In this document: one piece after another, positions 54,851-64,000 of the stretch
How positions within the stretch are numbered: the first letter of the stretch is position 1
Layout of the letters: every line of letters starts with the position of its first letter
NCBI GenBank assembly: GCA_014529385.2
Contig: CM043959.1
Location: 16,431,309 to 16,495,308 of the forward strand
From: Adiantum capillus-veneris
Lineage: Eukaryota > Streptophyta > Polypodiopsida > Polypodiales > Pteridaceae
Reading direction: 5' to 3'
DNA length: 64,000 bases
Program-made: the position numbers and the translations under genes
The notes under the pieces: model-generated
Told to the model about the DNA's origin: nothing
What the model saw: the letters and a program-made list of their open reading frames with translations, nothing else
The model's database searches: none

Positions 54851-55119
54851 GATACTTTGTGCTTTGGTACCCTCAAAAACCTCAATGGCTACTCTTCTTT
54901 ACCTTTGTATATGATACAAACTTAAGTTGTCAATATTCATTCTACTCTCCTTATTATTGTCATCTATGCTAATTAAACTTATGTATATGATACTTTGTGC
55001 TTTGGTACCCTCAAAAACCTCAATGGCTACTCTTCTTTACCTTTGTATAAACTTATGTATATGATACTTTGTGCTTTGGTACCCTCAAAAACCTCAATGG
55101 CTACTCTTCTTTACCTTTG
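54785..55119. repeat. Tandem triplication at the gag start of Y
   Basis: A 139-base unit (AAGTTGTCAATATTCATTCT at 54785 and 54924) and a third partial copy of about 74 bases. W has a single copy, so the expansion is specific to Y. Confidence 0.9.
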
Positions 55120-55436
55120 AAAATTAGCTCTCAAGAAGACACACCCGTGGTTTAGAGACTGTTGATTGCAAAGAGTAGTGGAGAGGTTCTAACATTTCTT
55201 GGTTGATTATGGTTCCTGTTGAGCTTGCTAGTAGCTCAATAATGGTTAAGCCAAAGGCAAGCCTCAAGAGACTCCATTATTAAGTCTATAGTTCCCAACG
55301 GCGTACCTCAAACTAACTCCTTTTCAACCAAGATAATAGATCCTTGTTCCACTTACCCTCTTGCAAATGAACATGTTCAGCCTTTCATAGACAGCTCAAG
55401 TACCTCTCTTCTTAAGCAAGAAAAGAGAAACCAATA
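55120..55436 (-). other. Leader of element Y
   Basis: Non-coding; aligns in reverse with W 24490-24830. Confidence 0.65.
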
Positions 55437-55449
55437 GCATTGATACCAA
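55437..55449 (-). other. Primer-binding site of element Y
   Basis: Minus strand TTGGTATCAATGC directly after the LTR; the Met-tRNA site TGGTATCAGAGC with two changes. Confidence 0.8.
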
Positions 55450-56146
55450 TGTAATGGAAATGGCCTATGAACATTGAGAATAACTGAATTAAGAAAACTG
55501 TAGCGAGCATTTTATGAGACTCCTCTGAGAAAATAGAGGGTGTACTTAGTTAGAGGTAGCAACATAACCATTATACTTAATTAACTTTGCATGGACAATA
55601 CTTTTCAAGAGAGACAATTAGAGAACTTGACAACAATTGAGGACCAGATTTATGTGGAGCCAGTGCCTCCTCCAAAAGGTTTTTGTATTATAGTTTCTCC
55701 CATAAAGAGACTTGGTACAATACAAGCTTTGTGTTCCTTGAAACCTTGATGGTGCAATGAAGATAGAGAGCTTCATGCACCACAATTATGCATGTAACTT
55801 AACTAAATGAAATTATTAACTTGTCCCTGCCCTTAGTCCCAAGACCTCAAAGACCTTTGAAGGTGGAGAGAGCTAGCAGGGAATGACGGTAGGGAAGAGG
55901 AAGAAGAAGAATTCTTACGAGAAAGAAATAGTTCCTCACTTATCATCACTCTTGTTGCTTAGTGTAGCATAATAGCATAGCAATGGTGGTGAAGAAGATG
56001 TCAAGCTTAAGCATTGAAGCATGGCTCTTGGTTGGCTTTGCATTCCATAGCCAAGAGTGTTGGTGTAGGCTCTCAGCTTCTCAACAATCTTGGAGAAGGA
56101 GATGGAGTTCTTGCACTTAGCACTTCACACAATGAGAGTGCATGTT

Positions 56147-56186
<40 letters not shown>

Positions 56187-56229
56187 TGTGTGTGTGTGTG
56201 TGTGTGTGGGTGTGTGTGTGTGTGTGTGA
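56147..56229. repeat. Compound GT/GA microsatellite in Y 5' LTR
   Basis: GT tract, AG tract, GT tract with one GG interruption. Occupies the site that is CT in the W 5' LTR and CA in the W 3' LTR. Confidence 0.92.
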
Positions 56230-56718
56230 GAGGGTGTATATCTCACAAGAAAACCCCCTAGTTGCTTGGGTTGACCCACTCTTTTCGCTCATGCTTGTAG
56301 CTTATTGGCTTTCTCAAGTCTAGCCAATCACAAGTCTTAGCCACAACTACCAATAGAGGTAGCCTTTTCGACAAGTGTCCTCCTTTCCCCTTTGAGAGAG
56401 AGGGCTTGATAAATGCTTAAAAAATTAATCTAATTAGCTAAATTCTCATTGGACCTCTCTAAGGGACAACCAATAGGCTTTAGGCACACCATGAGGGAAA
56501 CCTAGCTAGGGTCTTGACATGTGTCCCTTTTTCCTCTTTGAGAAAGGGGTGCCCTTTGGGTGAGGGAGTAGTCACTCAACCCCACTCCCTACTCTCATGG
56601 CTCGCCCCCTCCTTTGTAGGCATTGTTTTGAATTTCAAGCCCTCAAGAACCTTGGCCCCCAACATGTTTAAGCACCTCAATCACCTTAGTCACAAGCATG
56701 GGATTAGCAAGTGCATGG

Positions 56719-56814
<96 letters not shown>
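56719..56814. repeat. (CT)n microsatellite in Y 5' LTR
   Basis: About 96 uninterrupted bases of CT. Confidence 0.95.
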
Positions 56815-56816
<2 letters not shown>

Positions 56817-57240
56817 CTAGCCTCAAGGGCTCGTCCCCTCCTTGTAGGGATTTGGGTTTGACTTCAAACATAAGCCTAGCTTAACCATGCACCTTAGCTT
56901 TCTATCAAGCATCTCAAGCACTTTAATCATCAAGCACTTCAAGCATAGGCCTAGCTTAACCTAAGGTCTAAGGACTTTTAACACTAACCTTTGGAGGTCT
57001 TTAATGAAGCTAACCCTAAGGTATTTCAAGCTCCATTATGCAAACATTGTTCTTCACTAGACCATCTCCTTATGAGCCCTTGCTGAGATGAAACCATCTC
57101 CTTTTGGCCCCGTGTTGAGTTTGGCCTAAAAACACATATCTATATTCTAGCTCTTGTTTCCCTTTTTCTTTCCCATATTAAAGTATCAATTTAACATGAG
57201 AAAATAATTTGGGTAAAGCTTGGTAATAGATTTTATGACA

Positions 57241-58110
57241 CGAAATTTTCTCAAAGACGCACTTGAGGTTCTCAAAATGGTTTTCTCTATTTGAGTAATG
57301 AAGACAAAGATCATCCATCTAAATTTTGAGGAAATTTTGTAGGTACTCCTTGAATGCATGGATCATTAGCCTCTGGAATGTTGGTGGTGCATTGGTCAGT
57401 CCAAATGGCATGACTCTGATACGCAAAAATTTCCCATTCCGTGGAAATTTTTGTTTTACATTGATCTTTCAAATCTATGGACAACTAGTTATATCCAGAA
57501 AATCTGTCCAAGAGTCTATAAGCTACTTTTCCAGCTACTCGCTCCAAAACAGGAGCAATGGTTGGAAGAGGATAATTATTTTGTATGGTAGCTGCATTCA
57601 CCTTCTTGAAGGTTTACACACACACTTAGTTTTCCATTCCTTTTTGGTACTACCACAATTGGCAATACCCAATCAATGTGTTCAATTTCATAGATGAACT
57701 CAGCTTCCTTGAGTTTATCTATCTCCTCTTTGATCTTTTTAGTGAATGTATCATTGTAGGTGTATGGTCTTTGCTACTCGATTTACAATCATCTCTCGTA
57801 GGATAGTGTGCTAACAGATTTCAGGATCTACTCCCTTGATATCTTTGTAAAACCAAGCTAAGACATCCTTATATTCCTTCAAAGTTTTGATGAGGATTTC
57901 CTCTTCTTCCTGAGGGCTGAAAGCATGCATTGGTGGTACAAAAAATGACCTTTTTTGTTTCTACCTAGTTGGTACTTCTACATATGTCCAAGTTGTTTTG
58001 GAGGGAACCTTTTTTGTCCTCTAAATTTAATCACTCTAGGAGGGAATGTATTAAGTATTGAAACACCACTCCTTGGATAGAAAAGGTGGACGGGGAAAAT
58101 CATGGATGGT
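57241..58110 (-). pseudogene. Gypsy element X: first half of RT and upstream linker
   Basis: Minus strand from the right: Y-K-D-V-L-A-W-F-Y-K-D-I-K-G-V-D-P-E (about 57880-57810), the block just before gypsy RTs. Then K-E-E-I-D-K-L-K-E-A-E-F-I-Y, V-L-P-I-V-V-V-P-K, NNYPLPTIAPVLERVAGKVA, F-S-G-Y-N-Q-L-S-I-D, R-V-M-P-F-G-L-T-N-A-P-P-T-F, and the catalytic region K-I-(stop)-M-D-D-L, where a Trp-type codon is now TAG. It ends E-N-L-K-C-V-F-E-K at 57245, and the next block is found beyond Y at 48396. LTR and gag of X were not found. Confidence 0.83.
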
Positions 58111-58160
58111 AGTTGTGTACATTTGAATTCGTGTGGATTGAGGATGTCACTGTCTATCCC

Positions 58161-58234
58161 ACATTAGTGGCTTTGTAACGCTCTCACATACAACACCACA
58201 TTAGTGGCTTTGTAACGCTCTCACATACAACACC
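58161..58234. repeat. 37-base exact tandem duplication
   Basis: ACATTAGTGGCTTTGTAACG plus 17 bases occurs twice, at 58161 and 58198. Confidence 0.92.
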
Positions 58235-58602
58235 TGCCCTCCCTCATGCTCACCATCTCTAATCCTCACTACTTGCACCTTCCCTTCATTCCACCCTCCC
58301 TCACACCTCTCGTGCAAGCAGCAGAAATTTTCACCACCAGCTAGTGAGGTCTTCGACTGTGCACCATCACCACAATGAGCAACAGGTACAAAATCTCCTC
58401 GAAGCATCAACACCCCAAACATGAGAGCTAGTAAGGGGAGCTTCTCTGTAGAGAGATCATCTAAGTTTGGAGCGGTTTTTGCCAAGGATGAGACTCGATG
58501 ATCTAGAAAATTTGGAGCTTGGTGTTCCTCCTTTGCATTTTTATAGTGTTGTGTTGTGTCACTGACAGATGATTTTCTTTCATGAAAGGTAGCTATTGTC
58601 AT
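58201..58602 (-). CDS. Hypothetical ORF, 133 codons
   Basis: No family recognised. Open minus-strand frame, locally richer in GC than its surroundings, with a Gly/Cys-rich middle (A-G-G-E-N-F-C-C-L-H-E-R-C). It could be an upstream part of element X or a chance frame; the last codons overlap the 37-base duplication. Confidence 0.2.
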   Translation of the reverse strand: MTIATFHERKSSVSDTTQHYKNAKEEHQAPNFLDHRVSSLAKTAPNLDDLSTEKLPLLALMFGVLMLRGDFVPVAHCGDGAQSKTSLAGGENFCCLHERCEGGWNEGKVQVVRIRDGEHEGGQVLYVRALQSH

Positions 58603-58648
58603 TTGAAGGTTTTAAGGTTTTGAGGCAATTCATGTATTCTTCTTAAAT

Positions 58649-58672
58649 TGCATGCATGCATGCATGCATGCA
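58649..58672. repeat. (TGCA)6 microsatellite
   Basis: 24 bases of TGCA, itself palindromic. Confidence 0.95.
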
Positions 58673-58783
58673 AGTGTATGTCTGGTATCTTGAGAACTCT
58701 CTCTTTTTTTTTTTTGCATTGCATGCAACACAAATTCAAAGCTCTGCAGGGCAGTGAAGGGTAACATATAAAATGAGACACTT

Positions 58784-58807
58784 TATAGTACCAAATTTGG
58801 TACTATA
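58784..58807. repeat. 24-base perfect palindrome centred on CCAAATTTGG
   Basis: Each half reads TATAGTACCAAA outward to inward. The GGTACT hexamer also dominates the array at the right end of the window. Confidence 0.9.
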
Positions 58808-58989
58808 CAATAGCAAATTTTTCATTGGAAAGGTTATCCATGTGATAAAGATCAATTCTAAATTTCTATGTTGAGTTTTACATTAGTGAAATGTCTCCAA
58901 AATAAAGGCATATAGAAAACTTGCTTAGGTGTTTGGTTTGGTAGAATGAGGACATGTCTAATGAGCTTTGTGTTTCCACATTGGAAGAA

Positions 58990-59130
58990 AAAACAAAATG
59001 GAGGAATAACCTCTTTTGACCAAGTTTCTCTATACAGCCAAAGAGCTTCATGAGGAGTATGGTCTGAGCATGGAGGAAGGGCTTCCAAAGGATCTTACGG
59101 AAGAAGACCTCCCTAATGACTAGTGGATGA
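58990..59130 (+). pseudogene. Short coding-like fragment
   Basis: Plus-strand frame L-Y-T-A-K-E-L-H-E-E-Y-G-L-S-M-E-E-G-L followed by P-K-D-L-T-E-E-D-L-P-N-D and a stop. Codon usage looks protein-coding but the piece is short, frames break upstream and no family is recognised. Confidence 0.25.
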
Positions 59131-59487
59131 TTGTTTTCAAGCAAGATACTAGAAAAATGTGAATATTTACTTTAATCATGTGCAACCAAGTCTGGTTGAC
59201 AATTGCAGGTTCCTGTTCCACAAGATATACCAAGCCCCTCCATCTTGTGAGGAGATCACTTCAAATTTTGCACGTTGCTTTGTTTTTGAGAAATGCCACG
59301 CGACAACAAAAAACCTTGCACCCCATAAGGTTTTTGGGCAAGGTTTGGAGAGAGTGTACTCAATGTGTGTGCTAAGCCGCCCGAGAGGGTTGGACAGAAG
59401 GTCGATACGTGGCAAAGGGCAAACCGTTCCTCCCACGAAGGTCATTTGTCATCTATTAAGAAGCCCCCACCTTACACATAGCGGTAG

Positions 59488-59738
59488 CTCGGGGGGAGGG
59501 GGTCTCTTAAAAATTATGTGACTATCACGTGAGTGCAACAGAAGGGGGTATTAAATTTCATTTTGTCTCATATGTTTCCATGCAGAAGGATACTATAAAA
59601 TAGAATTGGGAAAAAAATTTACAGACTGAATAGGAAAAGGGTGCATTTTATTTGTCCAAAATTCATAGATAAGGAGTTTTAGAAATAGACCTTGAGCGCA
59701 CATGATATACATAATTTATACATAGTGACCCCCCCAAG
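59488..59738 (+). mobile_element. MITE copy 2, 8-bp target duplication
   Basis: 251 bases with ends CTCGGGGGGAGGGGG and (reverse) CTTGGGGGGGTCACT. Flanked by AGCGGTAG (59480-59487) and AGTGGTAG (59739-59746), 7 of 8 identical. The interior aligns with copy 1 through AAAAGGGT(A/G)CATT, GATAAGG(G/A)GTTTTA and TTGA(A/G)CGCAC. Not coding. Confidence 0.8.
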
Positions 59739-59746
59739 AGTGGTAG

Positions 59747-60159
59747 TAATCTCTGTATAGAGCTAGACACCCCACAACATCATGTGTGGACACCTCACTA
59801 TGTTACAAACCTGGAAACTATTGTTGAGAGAGTGCCTCAGACATGTGCAGGTGCATCCGATAGGCTGAAAGAGTTGAGAGCATCTCTGCAGCAATACAAG
59901 AAAAATTTGTTGCCAAGGAGAGGGTTCCAAAGTTGTTTGTGAAGCGGATAAAAGATGGCATAGAGCACTATGAAGTGCATCTTGCAAACTAAAGCAGGAA
60001 AACCCTTGCAATAATGAGGAAATCAAAGAGGTGGAGGTTGATTTGGGAGCCAGTCAGTGCATGCTCCACTGACTTGGAAATAGTGAGGACATGAAGAATC
60101 TTGAGAAGGAGGTTAATCTGCAACAAGTAATTCTTGACATTCATCCTTTGAGAAAGTGA
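59747..60159. other. No recognisable feature
   Basis: Non-coding as far as can be seen; an 87-codon minus-strand frame at 59763-60026 is unremarkable. Confidence 0.4.
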
Positions 60160-61090
60160 TAATGTATTTTTGGCAGCTTTTGGTAGCGATAATAACTTCT
60201 ATTTGTTGTTGCATTGGTAGTTCTAATACACTTGGTGGTTTATGGTGGTTTATGGTAGTTTCTGGTACTTCATTTAATTTCTTAGTATTGGTAGATTCTA
60301 GCAAGTCGTCTGGCAGTTTTGAAAATTTTTGGTAGTTTTTTGTATTCATGAAAACTCTTGTTATTTTTTTTAGTATCTGTAAATCTTGCTTTGGTAGTTT
60401 TGTCAGTAATGGTCCTCTTTCTTCTGTATGGTATTTGCATATTTTAGGTTGATTCGTAGCTTCAAGTAGATTTTTTGAATTTTGTCTACGCTATTTTGGT
60501 AGTTTTGTTTCATACTTGTATTTTTTGGGTCTTTTTGGCCCTACTTTCTTGTTTTGGTATCTTCAATCATGTTGTTTTTAGAAGTTTGGTAGTCTTACTA
60601 ATTTTTTTGTTTTGGCAATCTTGGTAGTCTTGGTAGTTTTGAAAAGTTTTGGAGGCAATGGTAGTTTTGGTTGTGTTGCTAGTGTGACCTCTAAACCCTT
60701 ACTAAAAGCTTTTGGTAGTTTTTGGTCATGCTTTGGTAGTTTATGGCGTGCACCTAACAAGGTAGTTTTGGTTATGTTTGGGTAGTTTATTTTTGTCTTG
60801 GGTGTATTTATAATGCTTTTGGTACTAACTAGTATCTTTATGGGTGTTTTCTATCAATGGTGTTTTGGTGGTATTGGTAGTTCTAGATAGTTATGGTACC
60901 TTTTGACAATGATCTTTTGGTGGCTGTTAGGATTTTTGGTTTCTCTTTTTGTGTTTCTATTGCTAATTGGTAGCTCATGGTTCAAATTTGGTTCTATTTT
61001 TGGTAGTTCATGGTTGTCTTTTGTCATTGATGACCTGGTAGTTTTTGGTACCACTTGGTAGTATGATGCCTTCAGTACTGCCTGCTAGCT
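60160..61090. repeat. Degenerate TTTTGGTAGT-rich array
   Basis: About twenty copies of TGGTAG, mostly within TTTTGGTAGTTTTGG-like text and all in the same direction, spread irregularly over 0.93 kb. Strong strand asymmetry: very few A runs or C on the plus strand. Confidence 0.8.
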
Positions 61091-61150
61091 TTTGGGTACT
61101 AATTTGGGATTTCTTTTATTACTGCTGGTTGGTAACATGCTGCGTTTAAT

Positions 61151-61426
61151 ATGTTGGAGGCAACATGGAAGGAAGCACAAGCCCACACCCTCTTTGTGAA
61201 GCAGATGATTGTTGATGTTAGGCTTGGGAAGAGATTCTTATTATATCCTAGGCCCCATTTTTATGATTCTGTAGGTATGATCCATGTGTTTGGCATGTGT
61301 GTTGCATGCGGTGAGTTGTTGGGTTGCAAGCGTTGTTTGAAAACTTTATGCTTGAGTGTGGACATTAGTATCACCCCCTTTGCTTCAGTGCTTTGTTACA
61401 AAGCAGAGATCATTGTGCCAAACTAG
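61151..61426 (+). CDS. Unrecognised 91-codon ORF
   Basis: No family name known to me. Contains KRFLLYPRPHFYDSVGMIHV and then two Cys pairs (C-V-A-C and C-K-R-C) about a dozen residues apart, followed by I-T-P-F-A-S-V-L-C-Y-K-A-E-I-I. It may be one exon of a gene in the same element as the DDE-like protein. Frames after the stop at 61424 remain coding-like. Confidence 0.35.
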   Translation: MLEATWKEAQAHTLFVKQMIVDVRLGKRFLLYPRPHFYDSVGMIHVFGMCVACGELLGCKRCLKTLCLSVDISITPFASVLCYKAEIIVPN

Positions 61427-61685
61427 TTGTACTATGGGCAAGGTCCACAAAGTCTACTGCAAGTAATCTATGGGAGGAGGAGGGGGTTACTAAAGAGATA
61501 GGGGATGTTCTCTAGGATTTAAAGTATGGTAGTGTGGAAGGGAAAGAGACTGATAAGGGTCATCACTATGATACCATGGGGGACAATGAAGGAAACAGTG
61601 AAGGAAATGATGATTGTGAGGATAAAGATGCTAAAAAGACTAAAAGACAATGTGGGAGGTAAAGTCCCTCACATAGTTGAGCTAG

Positions 61686-62306
61686 ATGCTACCGGACCAG
61701 ATACTACCCAACACAAAGCCTGGAGATCAAATCACTAACGAGGATGAGAACATGCAAGGGGAAGGTACAACGGCCAAGAAAAGAGTGGAAGAACCTAAAG
61801 GGGTAGGGGAAGAGGCTAAGCAAGGGGTGGAAGCCAAGAAGGAGGATGAGGGGAAGGCCAAGAAGGGGTTGGAAGCCAAGAAGGGGGATGAGGGGGAGGC
61901 CAATATGGGAGTGGATGCCAAGGAGGGAAAAGGGGTAGATGATGCCAAGAAAGGGAAAGGGGCACATGCCAAGAAGGGGGAAGAGGTCGAAATGGGAAAG
62001 GAAGGCAATGCGGAGAACAGGGACGGGGCTGAGGATGCCAAGGAGGAAGTGGCAGCAGAGGATGTGAAGGAGGAAGTGGTAGCAGAGGACAAAAAAGTGG
62101 ACAGCATCGACCGCGGTCTGGATCCAGCTGTTGGTGATGTTGTACAAAATTTGACAGGTCACTCTATTGATTTGGCGACCCTATGGGATGTTTTTTGTGT
62201 GCAAAGAAAGAAGTGCAACCGCACTTGGGGCCAGATGTCTCGTGCATCTGTGTACTACACTTGTGAGACTGTTCTCTTGGTTGAAAAGTTGCATTCAAAA
62301 AGTTGA
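61686..62306 (+). CDS. Lys/Glu-rich repeat protein ORF
   Basis: A 206-codon frame. Residues about 30-140 are imperfect repeats around E-A-K-K-G-D-E-G and D-A-K-K-G-K-G, strongly charged, resembling disordered linkers or LEA-like proteins. The last 50 residues overlap, in antisense, the end of the DDE-like relic. It may be a repeat-expanded low-complexity ORF rather than a gene; no start context or domain supports it. Confidence 0.3.
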   Translation: MLPDQILPNTKPGDQITNEDENMQGEGTTAKKRVEEPKGVGEEAKQGVEAKKEDEGKAKKGLEAKKGDEGEANMGVDAKEGKGVDDAKKGKGAHAKKGEEVEMGKEGNAENRDGAEDAKEEVAAEDVKEEVVAEDKKVDSIDRGLDPAVGDVVQNLTGHSIDLATLWDVFCVQRKKCNRTWGQMSRASVYYTCETVLLVEKLHSKS

Positions 62307-63400
62307 CCACATCGGCCGTACACTTCATAGGCCAGCCATCTAGTTTCAATTCCTCACGCGTCAAGGTTCTCTTGACGCCCCTACTCCATCATGCTCTCCT
62401 TTTCCATGGCTAGATGCTAAGAAGTTATGCATCATGTGCAAGCTTGTCAACTGATAGTACCTCGCCACAAAATAGTATGGTCTACGGGCTTTGAATTGTG
62501 AAGCATCACCATCTGACCACACCCATGGTGTTGCAAAAAGTGTCCATGATGTTTCAACCACTTGTCATGAAGCATGAAACAATGCTATACAAACAATGTA
62601 TCATGCTCCCTATCATCTGATATGTAAAAGTGTAGTGTCTTTTGAACATCACTTATTGCATTTCTTACATAAGTGATGTGCACAAGTATTGTGACTTGAG
62701 TAGATCACCAATGCATTGACTAAATCTCATTCTGAATTTTAAACAATAATTCTTTGCAAAGTCAATAATTGAAACAATGACATTGCTAGGAAACTTAAGC
62801 AAACAATCCTTGAATTGTTGGGCTTGCAAGCGGAAGACAAAGTTATGCTTGATGAAGCCAGTGAGGTGGGTTGAAAATAGGCTTTAAAAAACCACAATTT
62901 TCATTCATTGCAAAATCAAGTCCTTTCTCTTCTTCTCACTCCCACCCGCATCAACCTGTCTCGTTCCAACATCCACGAAAACCTTCACAGACACGTCCGT
63001 ACTATCCTCTTCTATCTCATTGGGACAAAATATCAACTTCGGTACACCACATTGGGAACAGTCCCCCATCAAGCATTTTTTGGCATGGTACTCACTATTT
63101 GGAGGCTTTGGGCAAATGATGGATTCCCACATGCCAGTGATGTGCTGACATAGTGCTTGGTTTGCAAAACACTCTCCTATATCATGACTTCTACAACATA
63201 TGGAGCAAGTGCAAAGGTGACCTTTCCCATGATGTCCAAACTTGTTTTGCCGCATTTGATTAAAAGCCTCTTAAAATAGAGCATCTGCACATGGGATACA
63301 CAACAACAAGTATATTGCTCTTTCAGCTTTAATGCCTCAAAGCATCTAAGAGACACTCCCACTATAGGGTGAGACTTCTTGAATCTTTTGTAAAGCTCAA
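62164..63400 (-). pseudogene. DDE-like mobile-element protein, decayed
   Basis: Minus strand, several frames. From the right: V-S-L-R-C-F-E-A-L-K with a C-C-C-V-S-H-V block. Then a Cys-rich part with H-A-K-K-C-L-M-G-D-C-S-Q-C-G-V and F-C-P-N-E-I-E. Next come Q-A-Q-Q-F-K-D-C-L-L-K and V-S-I-I-D-F-A-K-N-Y (candidate first catalytic Asp), and W-S-D-G-D-A-S-Q-F-K-A-R-R-P-Y-Y-F (candidate second Asp) with A-S-S-H-G-K-G-E-H-D-G-V-G-A. It closes with L-T-R-E-E-L-K-L-D-G-W-P-M-K. The SDG..QFK and HGKG..DG blocks are shared by an uncharacterised family widespread in plants and animals that I take to be transposase-like. I cannot name the superfamily. Stops and shifts show it is dead. Confidence 0.6.
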
Positions 63401-63479
63401 TCTATGGCACCAAAACAAAGCAGGTTAGAATATTCCAACTTCATGCATATGGTAAAATGCCACTTGTACATTAGTGCCA

Positions 63480-64000
63480 AACCTGGATCTAGACAGTGCC
63501 AAATATGGTATTGTAGAACCATCTTTGGTAGTCTACCAAACTTTAAAAATCTAGAGTACCAAAATGTCCTGCTGGGTAACCAAAATGATTTATTTCTACC
63601 TTCTTTGGTACAATATAGAACCAATACACAACAAAGTGGGTTCTTCCATATTTGGTATTGTTTATGGAATTTTGGTACTGTGTACAATCATTGGCATGCA
63701 GGAGAGTACTAAATTGGGTAGCTCAAAGATGCTTGGTACTATTCATGCAACCTTTGGTACTAGAATAGACTATTTCCATATTTTGTACTATCTTTAGGTT
63801 TGTGGTACTACGTACAACCATTGACATGCAAGAGAGTACAAATTGGATAGTTTTTGGTACTGTCTTTAGGATTTTGGTACTATGTACAACCATAGGCATG
63901 CAGGAGACTACCAAATTGGATAGTTCAAAGATTCTTGTGTATTATTCATGCAACCTTTAGTGCTATAACAGACTATTTCCATATTTGGTACTATCTTTAG
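63480..64000. repeat. TTTGGTACT-rich tandem array, running off the window
   Basis: A block GGTACT(A/G).GTACAA.CAT plus GGCATGCAGGAGA recurs at 63674, 63803 and 63876, with partial units between. GGTACT appears about eight times, all in one direction. The array is cut by the end of the window. Confidence 0.85.

Larger units (their letters stand above)
48397..57240 (-). mobile_element. Complete Ty3-gypsy element Y, inserted in element X
   Basis: 5' LTR 55450-57240, primer site, gag, protease, RT, RNase H, integrase with chromodomain, polypurine tract, 3' LTR 48397-49696. The flanking 5 bases are cgaca (48392-48396) and cgaaa (57241-57245), one mismatch. The RT of element X reads up to one side and resumes on the other. 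Y shares its LTR family with W. Many stops and shifts; not autonomous. Confidence 0.87.
55450..57240 (-). repeat. 5' LTR of element Y
   Basis: 1791 bases, TGTCATAAAATC to CATTTCCATTACA. The longest copy of this LTR family in the window. It has two microsatellite sites: GT/GA mixture at 56147-56229 and CT at 56719-56814. Confidence 0.87.

Noticed and set aside
59159-59521. Plus-strand 120-codon frame and a splice-like TTGCAG at about 59209
   Set aside because: Frame runs into MITE copy 2 and the putative exon has no partner or family.
61704-62162. Minus-strand Leu/Phe/Ser-rich frames
   Set aside because: Antisense of the Lys/Glu-rich repeat ORF.

Overview
The window reads as nuclear DNA of a seed plant, most likely a flowering plant with an old, repeat-rich genome. 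Evidence: plant-type Ty1-copia and Ty3-gypsy retrotransposons with plant primer-binding sites, a hAT transposon, long GA/CT microsatellites, low gene density and introns/splice-like signals. No bacterial-style operon is present. Species cannot be fixed from the sequence. Most mobile elements carry stops and frameshifts.

Only one convincing intact host gene is visible: an intronless FAD/NAD(P)-binding oxidoreductase on the minus strand (5755-6972), followed by a 126-codon unrecognised minus-strand ORF (7381-7761) behind a good splice acceptor. Everything else is mobile DNA or has no visible content.

Layout. 1-2110: a broken Ty1-copia element with an internal 758-bp inversion, abutting a gypsy integrase scrap. 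3012-3118: a tRNA-derived SINE with target duplications. 8116-18550: four LTRs and four internal regions of a non-coding (LARD-type) LTR retrotransposon in tandem, minus strand. 18840-19400: possible LINE end. 21506-22879 and 42965-43780: two halves of one unrecognised, element-like gene, split by a 20-kb gypsy element W (22880-42964). W is itself a nest: a copia element Z (25294-35879, minus, with its own 1.05-kb internal inversion) sits in W's integrase end, and a hAT transposon (31116-34991, perfect 8-bp duplication) sits in Z's leader. The right part of W is replaced by a piece of another chromodomain gypsy, V, and by several tandem-repeat arrays.

47538-58110: the reverse transcriptase of a second gypsy element, X (minus), is interrupted by a 246-bp MITE with 8-bp duplications and, 47 bp away, by a complete gypsy element Y (48397-57240, minus; same LTR family as W). 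A second copy of the MITE lies at 59488-59738. 60160-64000: two GGTA-rich arrays flank a decayed DDE-like protein gene (62164-63400, minus) of a family I recognise but cannot name, and a Lys/Glu-rich plus-strand ORF.

The main story is order of events: T gene hit by W, W hit by Z, Z hit by hAT; X hit by a MITE and by Y. Each level is supported by target duplications or by open reading that resumes on the far side. Two copia elements with clean internal inversions and a retrotransposon concatemer are the most unusual structures.
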